NCBI GenBank assembly: GCA_005223375.1
Contig: RXOD01006518.1
Location: forward strand, 1 to 10,095
Length of the DNA: 10,095 nt
Direction: 5' to 3'
Source: Amoebophrya sp. AT5.2
Taxonomy: Eukaryota > Sar > Dinophyceae > Syndiniales > Amoebophryaceae
Part shown: in pieces, positions 1 through 7,357 of the stretch
Position numbering within the stretch: the first letter of the stretch is position 1
Layout of the letters: each line of letters starts with the position of its first letter
The notes under the pieces: model-generated
The model's input: only the letters and a program-made list of their open reading frames with translations
Database searches by the model: none
What the model was told of the DNA's origin: nothing
Position numbers and translations under genes: made by a program

Positions 1-26
1 GCCCCAGGCTGAACAAGATGCGCTAA
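1..26 (+). repeat. Upstream imperfect direct repeat, copy 1
   Basis: The first 12 bases (GCCCCAGGCTGA) recur exactly at 134-145. The similarity continues, with a 3-base gap, through ATGCGC and the AA that follows it. In this copy the ATG at 18-20 runs at once into a stop (ATG CGC TAA), so it cannot start a protein. The copies lie 133 bases apart, just upstream of the CCCH zinc-finger gene. The repeat could be a small local duplication or part of a dispersed repeat; its function is unknown. Confidence 0.6.
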
Positions 27-133
27 AACAACGTTAGGTCAACTGGCGCTCTGCAATGATGATCGGTACTTGGGACACCTTCTGAATCCGATCCTGCTGC
101 GGCAGAGAGGATTATGCGAACAACCTTGTGACC

Positions 134-156
134 GCCCCAGGCTGAAAATGCGCCAA
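134..156 (+). repeat. Upstream imperfect direct repeat, copy 2 (holds a candidate start codon)
   Basis: This is the second copy of the repeat at 1-26. It differs by loss of three bases and a T-to-C change that turns ATG CGC TAA into ATG CGC CAA. The change opens a short frame from the ATG at 148. That frame could be joined to the CCCH gene through a GC-AG intron (158-260). This copy may therefore hold the true first codons of that gene, but only a transcript could show it. Confidence 0.5.
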
Positions 157-157
157 G

Positions 158-260
158 GCTTTACCAGTTTCATTCTTAAGATTGGCACTTAATCTATCAT
201 ACCGGTATCGCCACCAGCTGGACGAAGCAAGAAACAATCTCATCCCAATTTCTTCCCCAG
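158..260 (+). other. Candidate intron (or its 3' end) before the CCCH gene
   Basis: The acceptor side is convincing. A pyrimidine-rich run ends in CCCCAG at 260 and is followed by GTAAATTCG, almost the same context as the last SPF45 acceptor (TTCAG then GTAAGTTCG). The open frame does extend upstream of 260 to position 182, but it has no ATG there, which also argues that 182-260 is not exon. The donor is uncertain. A GC donor after G157 would give a 103-base intron and the N-terminus M-R-Q-G-K-F-E-E. Longer introns reaching beyond the window are equally possible. Confidence 0.4.
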
Positions 261-1603
261 GTAAATTCGAGGAAGCGCTTCGGGACAAGTTGGAGCCGCG
301 TAAGAGGGGCAGCAACCGCCCCCAGGACGAGGACAAGACGGTCCCGCTTTGTCTTCAGTACGAGTATTTCTACCGGCGTTGCGCTCGCGGCGGCCGGTGT
401 CCGTTCCGGCATCGGCGTCAGGATCCATGGTGGATGACCGCTGTAGGGGAAGAGGGCGCGGAAAATGCAGGAGAAGACGGGGATCATATCGAATGCATTC
501 CGGTGAAACCAGAGACCGATTCGGCGAGCGCTGCGGGAGAAGCGCAACCGAAGGCAGAATGTCTGGGTGTACAGCCGGACGTCGAGATGACGGATGCAGC
601 AGCAGCGAAGGACAGCGACGAAGCCCCCGCCGGCGAGGAAAGCAAGCCCGCAGAAGAGGGGGTAGCCGCGGAGCCCGCGCAGGACCCCGCGAACCCCACA
701 GCCGCGAACCCAGCCGCCACTGGCGCCGGCAAGAAGAAGAAAAAGAAGAAGAAGAAGGCCGCGGGAGACCAAGATAATGACCCACAGAACGAGGACCCAA
801 ATGACCAGAACAAGGTCGACGAGAATGAGGACGACAAGAAGTTCTTTTTTGGCCGCAACGTGTGTCACGCGATGATCCACAAGAAGAAGTGCCGGCGGGG
901 CGACGAATGCTCGTTCAGCCACGACCCGAAGCTCGTGCAGGAGGAGCGCGCCAAGTGGCGCAGCATCTGGAAGCAGGACAAGGAGTTCGAGAAAATCCAC
1001 GAGGAGCGGAAGCACATCCGGAACCGAAAGTTCGAGAACTTCTTCGCGCGCATCGTCGCCGAGAAGGCGCGCGCGAAGCCGGACAGCGCGGTAGGAAAGA
1101 CGATGCGCTACTTCTCTTCATTGCGGAAGCAGGCACAGAATGAGACTGAGAATGGGAATGGTGGCGGAACAACGGGTGACCATGAGAAAGAGGACGACGG
1201 CGCGCGAAGCTCGTCCTCGGCTTCCTCGTCCGCGACGGTCGTGCCCGGATCGTGCAGCCACCTGATTCAGGACGTCACGGCGACGGTGGGGCCCCCGAAC
1301 CGCTACCGGAACGAGAACTCTGTGCTGTCGGCGGCAAGCATCTGCCTGAAGACGAAAAACTTCCTGGAGGAGCAGGTGGACGAGCTTCTGCAGCAGCAAA
1401 TGGCCCTGCAGCAGAGCGGGGAGGGCGATAGCGCCGCAGAGGCGGCGGTCAAGTCGAAAGAGCTGGAGGAGGCGCGGCGAGTGCTGGAATTTTTTAGGTC
1501 GGGGAAACGGGTGGAACACGCGGACGAGTGCGGAAATCGAGACCTGATGGACATTTTTAACCATGACGACCACGAGGAAGAGGAAGACAGCTGGTCTGAC
1601 TAA
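261..1603 (+). CDS. CCCH-type zinc-finger protein, probable RNA-binding protein (5' exon unresolved)
   Basis: One uninterrupted frame of about 447 codons ends at TAA 1601-1603. It holds two CCCH zinc fingers. The first, at 350-412, is C-x9-C-x5-C-x3-H (one residue longer in the first gap than the usual x8) with an aromatic and basic loop. The second, at 863-922, is a standard C-x8-C-x5-C-x3-H. Between them lies a disordered Ala/Glu/Asp/Pro-rich linker ending in nine lysines in a row (731-757), which could act as a nuclear or nucleolar signal. After finger 2 comes a long basic, helical region rich in Glu, Arg and Lys with WKQDKEFEKIHEERKHIRNR. A Ser-rich stretch follows, then a coiled-coil-like Gln/Glu segment and an acidic tail ending EEEEDSWSD. 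CCCH fingers of this spacing generally bind single-stranded RNA, so an RNA-processing role is likely. I do not recognise the family. The protein is not U2AF35, because the fingers do not flank an RRM. The start is set at the probable splice acceptor; a four-codon first exon at 148-157 is one possibility. Confidence 0.8.
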
Positions 1604-2477
1604 GTACTTTTTTTCGTCGCAGGGAAAACTACTTAGAGGCCGGGGCGTCTTCGCATTACAAATTATGCAACAGTGGCCTTATGAAGCTGCAGCGATGTGC
1701 TCGTGTGAGATCCGATCCGATGACAGATTGCTCTTGATGTGGATGTAGTGCCAGAAATGCTATTGGAGTCGTGCCCACCTATAACACTTCTCAATGCTTC
1801 GCTCTTGGAATGCGACGAAGGACAACTTCTCATCAGCTCGCGAGCCGCCTGCAGAACTGAATCGCAGCATGAATCAACAGGGCGGCAAGCAGATCGATGC
1901 TGTTCTCCGCCATTGTTATTTGCATTTCTTGTAAGCTGCTCCGGTTTTTTGTTATTCGTTTTGCTTGTGCCCGCCTTATAACTTGAGTCAGTCGAACTTG
2001 AATTCAGTCCACATGTCTTTCCTCGAGCACTCGGCTTCGCACCCATTTCCGCGAAGCTGATTTACGAATTCCGTCGTCCACTTGTGATTGTGATCATTTG
2101 AAAGCACTACCACAAATCGCGATCGTTTCTGGTCTGTCGTGATGGTGTTGCCTTCATCGCACGCCGCTTGGGCAACAATCTCAATCCACCACTTGCATCG
2201 ACCATCTGCAGCGGCCCCATTGATACTGAATTTTGAGCTCGACGATGCGGATTTTTATACAGGAAGTGTTGAGTATCTTAGTTCCATCTGCGATTGAAGC
2301 AGTCGGTCGATAGCCTGACCACAGTGCTAGTTAGGTCTCTCCGCCGTTCAAAGCAGTTTCCTAATGCGATATAATCCTTGCCCTTGGTGGTTCGAAGTGT
2401 CATTACTCAGGTACTACCCGTAATACTCAATTTTCAGACCGCAGTGATTTACCCTTTAAAAAGCAGCCGGTAAAAAA
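1604..2477. other. Intergenic region between the CCCH and SPF45 genes
   Basis: These 874 bases are visibly more AT-rich than the flanking coding sequence. The open frames here (for example 1739-1981 plus and 1663-2046 minus) are short, of unremarkable composition and without recognisable motifs. No tRNA, hairpin array or AATAAA signal was seen after the zinc-finger gene's stop codon. The region presumably holds that gene's 3' untranslated end and the promoter and leader of SPF45. I see no TATA box that I would defend. Confidence 0.5.
2427..2437 (+). promoter_or_regulatory. Possible leader splice acceptor upstream of SPF45
   Basis: An AT-rich, pyrimidine-ended run, CAATTTTCAG, lies 40 bases before the SPF45 start codon and resembles a 3' splice site. 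It could accept a trans-spliced leader, as in dinoflagellates, or end an intron in the 5' untranslated region. A second acceptor-like site, CTCAG followed by GTAC, ends at 2410 and has the same AG/GTA context as the coding introns. No branch point or leader sequence can be proven from the window. Confidence 0.25.
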
Positions 2478-4136
2478 ATGGATAATATGTTTGCGCCCGC
2501 TGGGGGCGGCAAAAAGGCGGCTGGGGGGCTGCCTGCGAACTTGGCTCTGAACCTCGCCAAGATCAAACAGGAGAAAGAGGCTCTACTCAAGAAGAAGCTT
2601 GCCGCCGCGCAGGGATCCATGGCTGCCGCCGGCATAACGGTGGGAACAACGAGTGAAGCGTCTTCTTCATCCACGGGCGCTGCAGCGCCAGTCGTCCCCG
2701 GCACAGTTTCCAGTGGCTCCGCACCGACGCCGCTGATATCGCCGACGGGCATGCAGCAGGCTGCAGCCGGGATGCACCAGCCACCGGGAGAAGTCGCGCA
2801 GATCGACGGTCAGCCGGTTGCGATAGGGGACGGGCTGCTGCAGCCACCCGGAACCGGGGTTCCGGGATTGGGAGGCGGTATAGGGTTTCCCGATAGCACG
2901 ACAGCGGGAGTCGGGCTCGGCGCAGGAGCAGGAGCGCCAGACGGTCTGTCTGCGAGTGGCTTTGTGAGCACCGCGGCATCGAGCACAGCAGGGAGCGCCG
3001 GCTCAACTCCTCCGGGGAGTGCGGCTTCCGCCTACAGCTTCGGTCCGGGCACAGGCGAAAAGTTCGTGCTCAACCCCGCGGTTCTGACAGAGGAGGACAA
3101 ATTGCTGATGCAAGAGTATTTTTTGCGTTTGTTTCATTCATTCATTCTCGGCGTTTTTTCACCCAGCTTCATGCTCTAAAACTTATTATTTTTCGTCTCC
3201 AACTCCACAAAAGGTACGACCCGCAGGAGCCGAATAACTACGACGAGATCGTGAAGAAGCGCAAGCGTGCGGAGCAGGAGGCCTCTATACGGCGACACCG
3301 AGAGAAGGAGGCGGAGCGGCATCGGAAGGCACAGGAGGCGGTGTTACAGCCGAAAGAAGATGACGCAGCAACCGCATACATGAAGAAGTTTGGGTGGAAG
3401 GAGGGAAGTGGGCTCGGGAAGGAGCAGCAAGGTAAGTACGTGCGCAGGACATTTTTGCAAGAATGTAAAATGTGGGCAAATACTTAGAAACACAGAGGAT
3501 GCGGTTCGGGGAGCACGAAGAAGTTTTGGTAGAGAAGAACTCGTGTCGCACGAGGGCGAGAAATTCAACTATGAATGTAACCCAAGATGAACAAATGTTT
3601 TGGAACCAATCCGTTTCCATCGTCCACTCCCGCGACTTGACAGGTATAACCGCTCCTTTGATCATGCGAAAGACGGACACCCATGCCGGCCAGATTATGC
3701 AGGGCACCGAGGTCCCGGTCGCGAAGTTTAATCCGCAGACGACGCCCAGTAACGTCATCGTGATGATGAACGCCGTCGGCCGCGGCGAAGTGGACGACGA
3801 CCTCCACGACGAAATGGCCGAGGAAGCTGGTACTAGTATTACTTTGTTTCTCTTCCTGTTTTAGTATCTGACGAGAACCAGCACGAACACGAAGCTATCC
3901 TACTTTTATCACGTTCAGGTAAGTTCGGAAAAGTATCCTCCTGCAAGATCATCGAGGCCGGGAAAGACGTCGCGGACAACCAGTCGGTGCGAATTTTTCT
4001 GGAGTTTGCCACCGTCCAGTCGGGCGTACTGGCGAAGCAAAAGTTTCACAATCGCTACTTTGGCGGCCGCTACGTCAATTGCGTGTTCTATGATCCCGAA
4101 AAGTTCAAAGCCGGAAGCTACATGGAAGCGCTGTAG
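2478..4136 (+). CDS. RBM17: SPF45/RBM17 splicing factor homologue (G-patch + UHM), 4 exons
   Basis: Exons 2478-3115, 3214-3431, 3644-3829 and 3919-4136 join in frame into 419 residues ending at TAG 4134-4136. The start ATG sits in a strong AAAAAAATGG context. Residues 1-205 are low-complexity Ala/Gly/Ser/Pro. Residues 214-222 give the family's YDPxxPNxY motif, followed by a highly charged Arg/Glu/Lys helix (about 224-260). A G-patch covers about 265-307 (KFGWKEGSGLGKEQQG). The C-terminal UHM spans about 323-419: GRGEVDDDL in the acidic first helix, KFGKVSSC, VRIFLEF, and NRYFGGR with the R-Y-F at 393-395 that marks UHMs. This order and the C-terminal end match SPF45/RBM17 (DRT111 in plants), a nuclear spliceosomal protein. 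In that family the UHM binds tryptophan-containing ligand motifs in partners such as U2AF65 and SF1/SF3B1 to influence 3' splice-site choice, and the G-patch usually contacts a DEAH helicase. The length is close to that of the human protein (about 400 residues). All core motifs are intact, so the gene is probably functional. Confidence 0.93.
3116..3213 (+). other. SPF45 intron 1 (98 bases, phase 2)
   Basis: The donor is AAGA then GTATTT; the acceptor is CCACAAAAG then GTACGAC. Splicing joins CAA GA to G TAC GAC, restoring Q-E-Y-D-P, the start of the conserved SPF45 YDP motif. Read through, the frame instead gives a short hydrophobic tail and a stop at 3177-3179. The interior is T-rich. The family match across the junction makes the position secure. 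Confidence 0.88.
3432..3643 (+). other. SPF45 intron 2 (212 bases, phase 1)
   Basis: The donor is CAAG then GTAAGTACG, a strong consensus; the acceptor is CTTGACAG then GTATAAC. Joining G to GT makes the Gly codon inside the G-patch (KEQQ-G-ITAPL), in the same place as the KHEQGL of human SPF45. The longest intron in the gene, it has no repeats or RNA gene that I can see. Confidence 0.9.
3830..3918 (+). other. SPF45 intron 3 (89 bases, phase 1)
   Basis: The donor is GCTG then GTACTAG; the acceptor is CACGTTCAG then GTAAGTTCG. The join gives EEA-G-KFGKV, which aligns without a gap to the UHM of human SPF45 (EEC-E-KYGKV). Inside the intron a second good acceptor, CTGTTTTAG ending at 3864, would leave a 35-base intron and add 18 in-frame codons; the family alignment disfavours it. 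Confidence 0.88.
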
Positions 4137-4782
4137 GAAGGGCGCCAACACAGTAACAAATTGCGACAAGACGACTAACACTCATTTGCTTTTGTGTGTG
4201 ACTGCGCCGCGAGCGCGACGCAGAAAGGAGTACGGGCACATCTGGCAAGGACGCTGCAAGTTTATACTTGCGTTACAGTACTGGATGTCTCTTGTGTTCT
4301 GCTGGAATCGGGTCCACTCGCCGCGCATCGATTTGCTTATCGCTTTTGTTGATTCGACATTCGAGCCGTGTCTTGAGCGCACTTCGTTTTTTGAGGATTC
4401 GATGAAAGCAGACGCCGCTACCTAGACTGGTTCCATTTCAATTATTTTCCTTGGGCCACACGGAAAGTCGTCCTTGTATGTTCGTCAAGGTCCACACTTC
4501 ATCCGAGAGAAATCAAATCAAGGTCGTCGTTTTTCATATTCATACGTATATGCAACCTCTACCGATAATTCAAAATCTGCTGCCGCTTGCGACTTGGACA
4601 CTTCTGTATCTTTTTGAACGATGACCACGGCGCCACAAATAATTGCGCGGCGATCTCTCTCCCGCGACGTCTTTCCCGACTCCGCTTGATCGCTGCACCA
4701 GCCCCAGACAGAGACCGACGGGGCGAACGCGCACGGCCGAGGGGCAGCAGGTGTCCAGACCTCCCGGTTCCCAGACCTCCCG
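4137..4782. other. Region between SPF45 and the SHIPPO gene, no clear gene
   Basis: The plus frame open to 4425 overlaps SPF45 exon 4 in another frame and its downstream part has no recognisable motif. The stretch 4440-4620 is AT-richer and probably holds the upstream control region of the next gene. An ATG at 4621 opens a 22-codon frame (MTTAPQIIARRSLSRD...) that hits TGA at 4687. It is in the same frame as the SHIPPO reading frame downstream, so it could be that gene's first exon if an intron removes the stop. A CAG/GT acceptor at 4750 would suit, but no good donor is visible. Confidence 0.4.
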
Positions 4783-5279
4783 ATGTTCGGCCTTGCGGAC
4801 CGTTTCGACAAGCCCACGGCGTACAGTCCCGGCCCGGGCCACTACGAATCCAAGTCGGTGTTCGGTACGCAGGGCTCCTCGGACCTCACGACCCAACTGG
4901 TGCAGAAGTTGTACCAGCTCCCGAATGACCCGCTCAACCTAACCTCGATCTCCGTACGGTCGACGAGATGTAAGTTAGTATAGTAAGTTTTTAGTTTTAA
5001 TACACGGCAAGGTGTAGGTGCAATAAAGAGTTGTCACCGCTGCAAGCGCGCCAACAGTAACGCAGAAATTTCAACGCTGCCCCACTTGTTACAGCTACGC
5101 ACTTCGACGATTCGCTGGCGGCTCGGATCGCTCGGCTGGAGACATCCCTAAACTGCAACCGCACGTCTGCCTGCGCGCCTGGAAGAAGACGAGGAGGCGG
5201 GCCGTCCGGCGTAATTGATACTATTCTGTTTCTGTGTCTTGTAAATGTTAAGATTTTCAACGGGGCGGAAGAACAATGA
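4783..5279 (+). CDS. Probable SHIPPO (PGPxxY) repeat protein, flagellum-associated, two exons
   Basis: The frame reads MFGLADRFDKPTAYSPGPGH and then YESKSVFG. A phenylalanine-glycine-x-x-x-R element followed some dozen residues later by PGPxxY is the signature of SHIPPO/STPGR repeats, found in microtubule-associated proteins of sperm tails and protist flagella. Only one repeat is visible, so the protein is short or lacks upstream exons; the frame stays open upstream to 4690. The proposed exons are 4783-4969 and 5095-5279: a textbook donor (GAGAT then GTAAGT) and a TTGTTACAG acceptor join in phase 1 to add a helical segment (HFDDSLAARIARLE) and end at TGA 5277-5279, about 124 residues in all. 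Alternatively the gene is unspliced and stops at TAG 4981-4983, with AATAAA at 5022-5027 as a possible polyadenylation signal. The true start could also lie further 5', for example at ATG 4621. Confidence 0.5.
4970..5094 (+). other. Probable intron of the SHIPPO gene (125 bases, phase 1)
   Basis: The donor is GTAAGTTAG and the acceptor is TGTTACAG after a pyrimidine-rich stretch. Unlike the SPF45 introns, the acceptor is followed by CTAC, not GTA. The intron contains an AATAAA at 5022-5027, which leaves open that this is 3' untranslated sequence of an unspliced transcript. A weaker acceptor, CCAACAG ending at 5056, also gives an open downstream frame. Confidence 0.4.
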
Positions 5280-5551
5280 GGCTAGGCGAAGAAAAGTGTT
5301 GATGTAGTGTAGGCCTTAAAGAGCTTGGGAAAAAAGTGTTGCTTCCTATTACGCCACAGGTTCTAGCGACTTCGCATACCGAGTTCGAAAGTGCACAGGA
5401 CGCGGGATTCCAGCGCCACTCCTGGCTCGCGGGGGAGCTCAGCGGGGATGTGTATTTTTGCAGTTGCTTGGGTTTTGAACTTGTTTGGTTCTCATAAAGT
5501 AAAAAAAGTACGAGGAGACGCGAAATCGAACACACAAGGAGGCCGCAGTCG

Positions 5552-5848
5552 ATGGCTCTCGTGCTGAGGACGCCGGCCGAGAACGAAGCTCGTCGCGAGG
5601 CGAGCGGCTCCGGCCAGGCCGGGCGGCAGGCGCCCCCAAGTCTTTCCGACGGCTCCTCATGCGCCGTCATCGAGGACAAAGCGGCTGGGGTGACGTGCGT
5701 GCCGGGCTCTCCGTGCGCCACGCGTTGGCCAGCTCGGACACTGCCCGGGTCTAGGCGTTTGGGTGGCCCACCCCCAAGGGCTCGGGTCTTCGTACACTTG
5801 CGCACGTCGGCACTCCGTCTCCCTTCTCGCGCGCTCCTCGTATTTTGA
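5552..5848 (+). CDS. Doubtful small open frame, hypothetical
   Basis: An ATG-initiated frame of 98 residues. Its first half (MALVLRTPAENEARRE, later SSCAVIEDKAAGVT) has a plausible protein composition, while the second half is Arg/Pro-rich and looks random. There is no recognisable domain. A minus-strand frame (5257-5805) overlaps it fully. It could be the first exon of a spliced gene or chance; I lean to chance. Confidence 0.18.
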   Translation: MALVLRTPAENEARREASGSGQAGRQAPPSLSDGSSCAVIEDKAAGVTCVPGSPCATRWPARTLPGSRRLGGPPPRARVFVHLRTSALRLPSRALLVF

Positions 5849-5851
5849 TTT

Positions 5852-6610
5852 CTATCTCAAACGATATCCCTCGCCTGGGTCAACCCGCAGCGCGCGGCAC
5901 GGGTCGGGGCCACGGATCGCGACTGGCTTCACCAAGGTTCGACTTTTTTCGCCGCGTACTTGCCTCACTAGGGGCGCCCGAGTGGAAGACAGGCCGAAGG
6001 CCAGCCACAGGGGGGCGCATTTCGCCACCGGTTCCACTATGGTTGCTTTGATTTCCTCGGCCGATGCCACTCGGCCCATTGCTGTACCAGTTGCGCCATG
6101 CGTGAAGATCCGCGGCCGAGTCGGGGCGCGCAGTGTTTGCCTTCTGCTTTCTGCCACAACTATCGCCACTGGCTGACGTGGAGCGCGGTCTGGTCTTTTT
6201 GCATGGCGAAGAGTTTCTGTCGTTGCAGCCGCGTGGCCCCTGTCCTCTCGGCGGTTGGGGCCGTCGAAGGTCTCCCGGGTGGTGCGCGTCTCCTTGCTTG
6301 TCATCTTTTCCAGCCGGCGGCTGTGGAGGTTGTGCCCCCTGCAGTCTATGGCGTGGCGGATCTTGGCGAGGTCGTCCCTCGGGAAGGCGGGCGCGGGCGG
6401 TGTGGCGATCTCGCTCGGGTCCGTGACCTCCTCGCACAGGCCCAGTCTGATCATTTTGGTGCTCTCATCGTGGAGCCCCCCCCCAGCGGGGCCGCGATCT
6501 TGGCCAGAAGAACGCGGCGGGGTCCGTGTGATTGGTCGATGTCGAGCGGGTGAGACTGGCCGGAAAAGATCGGCGCCGGTTATCCGCATGGAACTGGGTG
6601 AACCGCGCAC
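5852..6610 (-). pseudogene. Coding-like minus-strand frame, possible gene remnant
   Basis: An open minus frame of 252 codons. Its middle is the most protein-like stretch of the GC-rich half: MIRLGLCEEVTDPSEIATPP, then FPRDDLAKIRHAIDCRGHNL and RLEKMTSKETRTT. The part nearer the C-terminus has a similar look (ASAEEIKATIVEPVAKCAP), with a loosely similar LVKPVAIRGPD further on. The first 45 residues are Arg/Pro-rich and less convincing, suggesting that the real frame enters from elsewhere through an intron or a frameshift. No family is recognised. The overlapping frames on both strands look like shadows of this one. Confidence 0.27.
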
Positions 6611-6827
6611 GCGCCTCGGCGATGCGGCTGGCTCTCCTCGCTAAAAAATCAGGCCAGAGGACTCGGGCGCGAATTGTAGCGCTGTCGGTGCGTAATCTGT
6701 AAAGCCAGGCGGGGGCGATGAGCTGGCGCGCCCGCTTTCCTGTTTGTTTGCTGACTTTTGTGGATATTTGTGCGCGCAGCTTATTGGCTGTCTGTGTGGG
6801 AATTTGTTCGGGCCTCCTTCCTCTGTC

Positions 6828-6974
6828 TTACTCGATCAGTCCACGCGCGCCATTCTCGTCGCCTGTGCTAACTTCGAGCGAGCCGGAGCGACTCCGCCAG
6901 GCTTCGCGCTGTAGCTCCTTGCCTCCGCGCTCGAGCTGCGCCAGTCTGTCGCCTTTTCTTTCGTTTTTCCCCAT
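6828..6974 (-). pseudogene. Short Lys/Glu/Arg-rich minus-strand frame, possible exon or remnant
   Basis: An ATG frame of 48 codons beginning MGKNERKGDRLAQLERGGKE and ending GLIE before TAA. It stays open further upstream through a similarly charged stretch (KTAGKKSRESGKRLQ). The plus strand here is a long polypyrimidine run, so the minus strand is strongly purine-rich, as coding strands tend to be. A competing minus frame (6836-7357) is longer; its start (VIVVKKASATGLVQTGCTVL) is also protein-like, then its quality fades where this frame takes over. That pattern suggests a frameshift or intron between the two. Confidence 0.2.
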
Positions 6975-7357
6975 TTGCAGGCGCTTCCCACTCTCCCTGC
7001 TCTTCTTCCCCGCGGTCTTTTCCTGTTTTTGTGGCTATTTTTCGCGGCCTCGTGCCGCTTGAGCAGCGCGCGCCCCGATTCTTCACGTAGATCCCTGGGC
7101 GGTTGCTGGCCCCGCCCATCAGCCGCGGCGCGGCCTCTGTGGCTCGTAGTGTTCCGCAAATGCAGGCACAGCTTGTGCGTGCTGGTGGTCAGCGCGGTCA
7201 CGGCGTCGGGCGTACCCTTATCGCGCGCGATGCAGACCCGCCAGGCCCCCCCTTTGATTGCTCCCAAATCGGTGGGGTCCTTACGCAGCAGGACCGTACA
7301 CCCCGTCTGCACGAGGCCCGTCGCCGACGCTTTTTTTACCACAATAACAGAGCACAC
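6836..7357 (-). pseudogene. Minus-strand coding-like frame, first half plausible
   Basis: An open frame of 173 codons. The first 70 or so residues alternate hydrophobic and charged positions (CSVIVVKKASATGLVQTG, then LLRKDPTDLGAIKGGAWRVC and IARDKGTPDAV) and could be a beta-rich domain. The rest is Arg/Ser-rich. Immediately upstream, another minus frame gives SKIFAILYDNSPAF, which continues smoothly into this one only after a frame change. No family is assigned. Confidence 0.22.

Noticed and set aside
2380..2402. GGTTCGAAG, resembling a tRNA T-loop
   Set aside because: The flanking bases do not pair and no cloverleaf can be drawn.
3565..3807. Minus-strand open frames overlapping SPF45 exons
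   Set aside because: Shadows of the well-supported plus-strand exons.
4006..4425. Plus-strand frame overlapping SPF45 exon 4 and running past its stop
   Set aside because: Different frame from the conserved UHM, no motif, and begins inside a coding exon.
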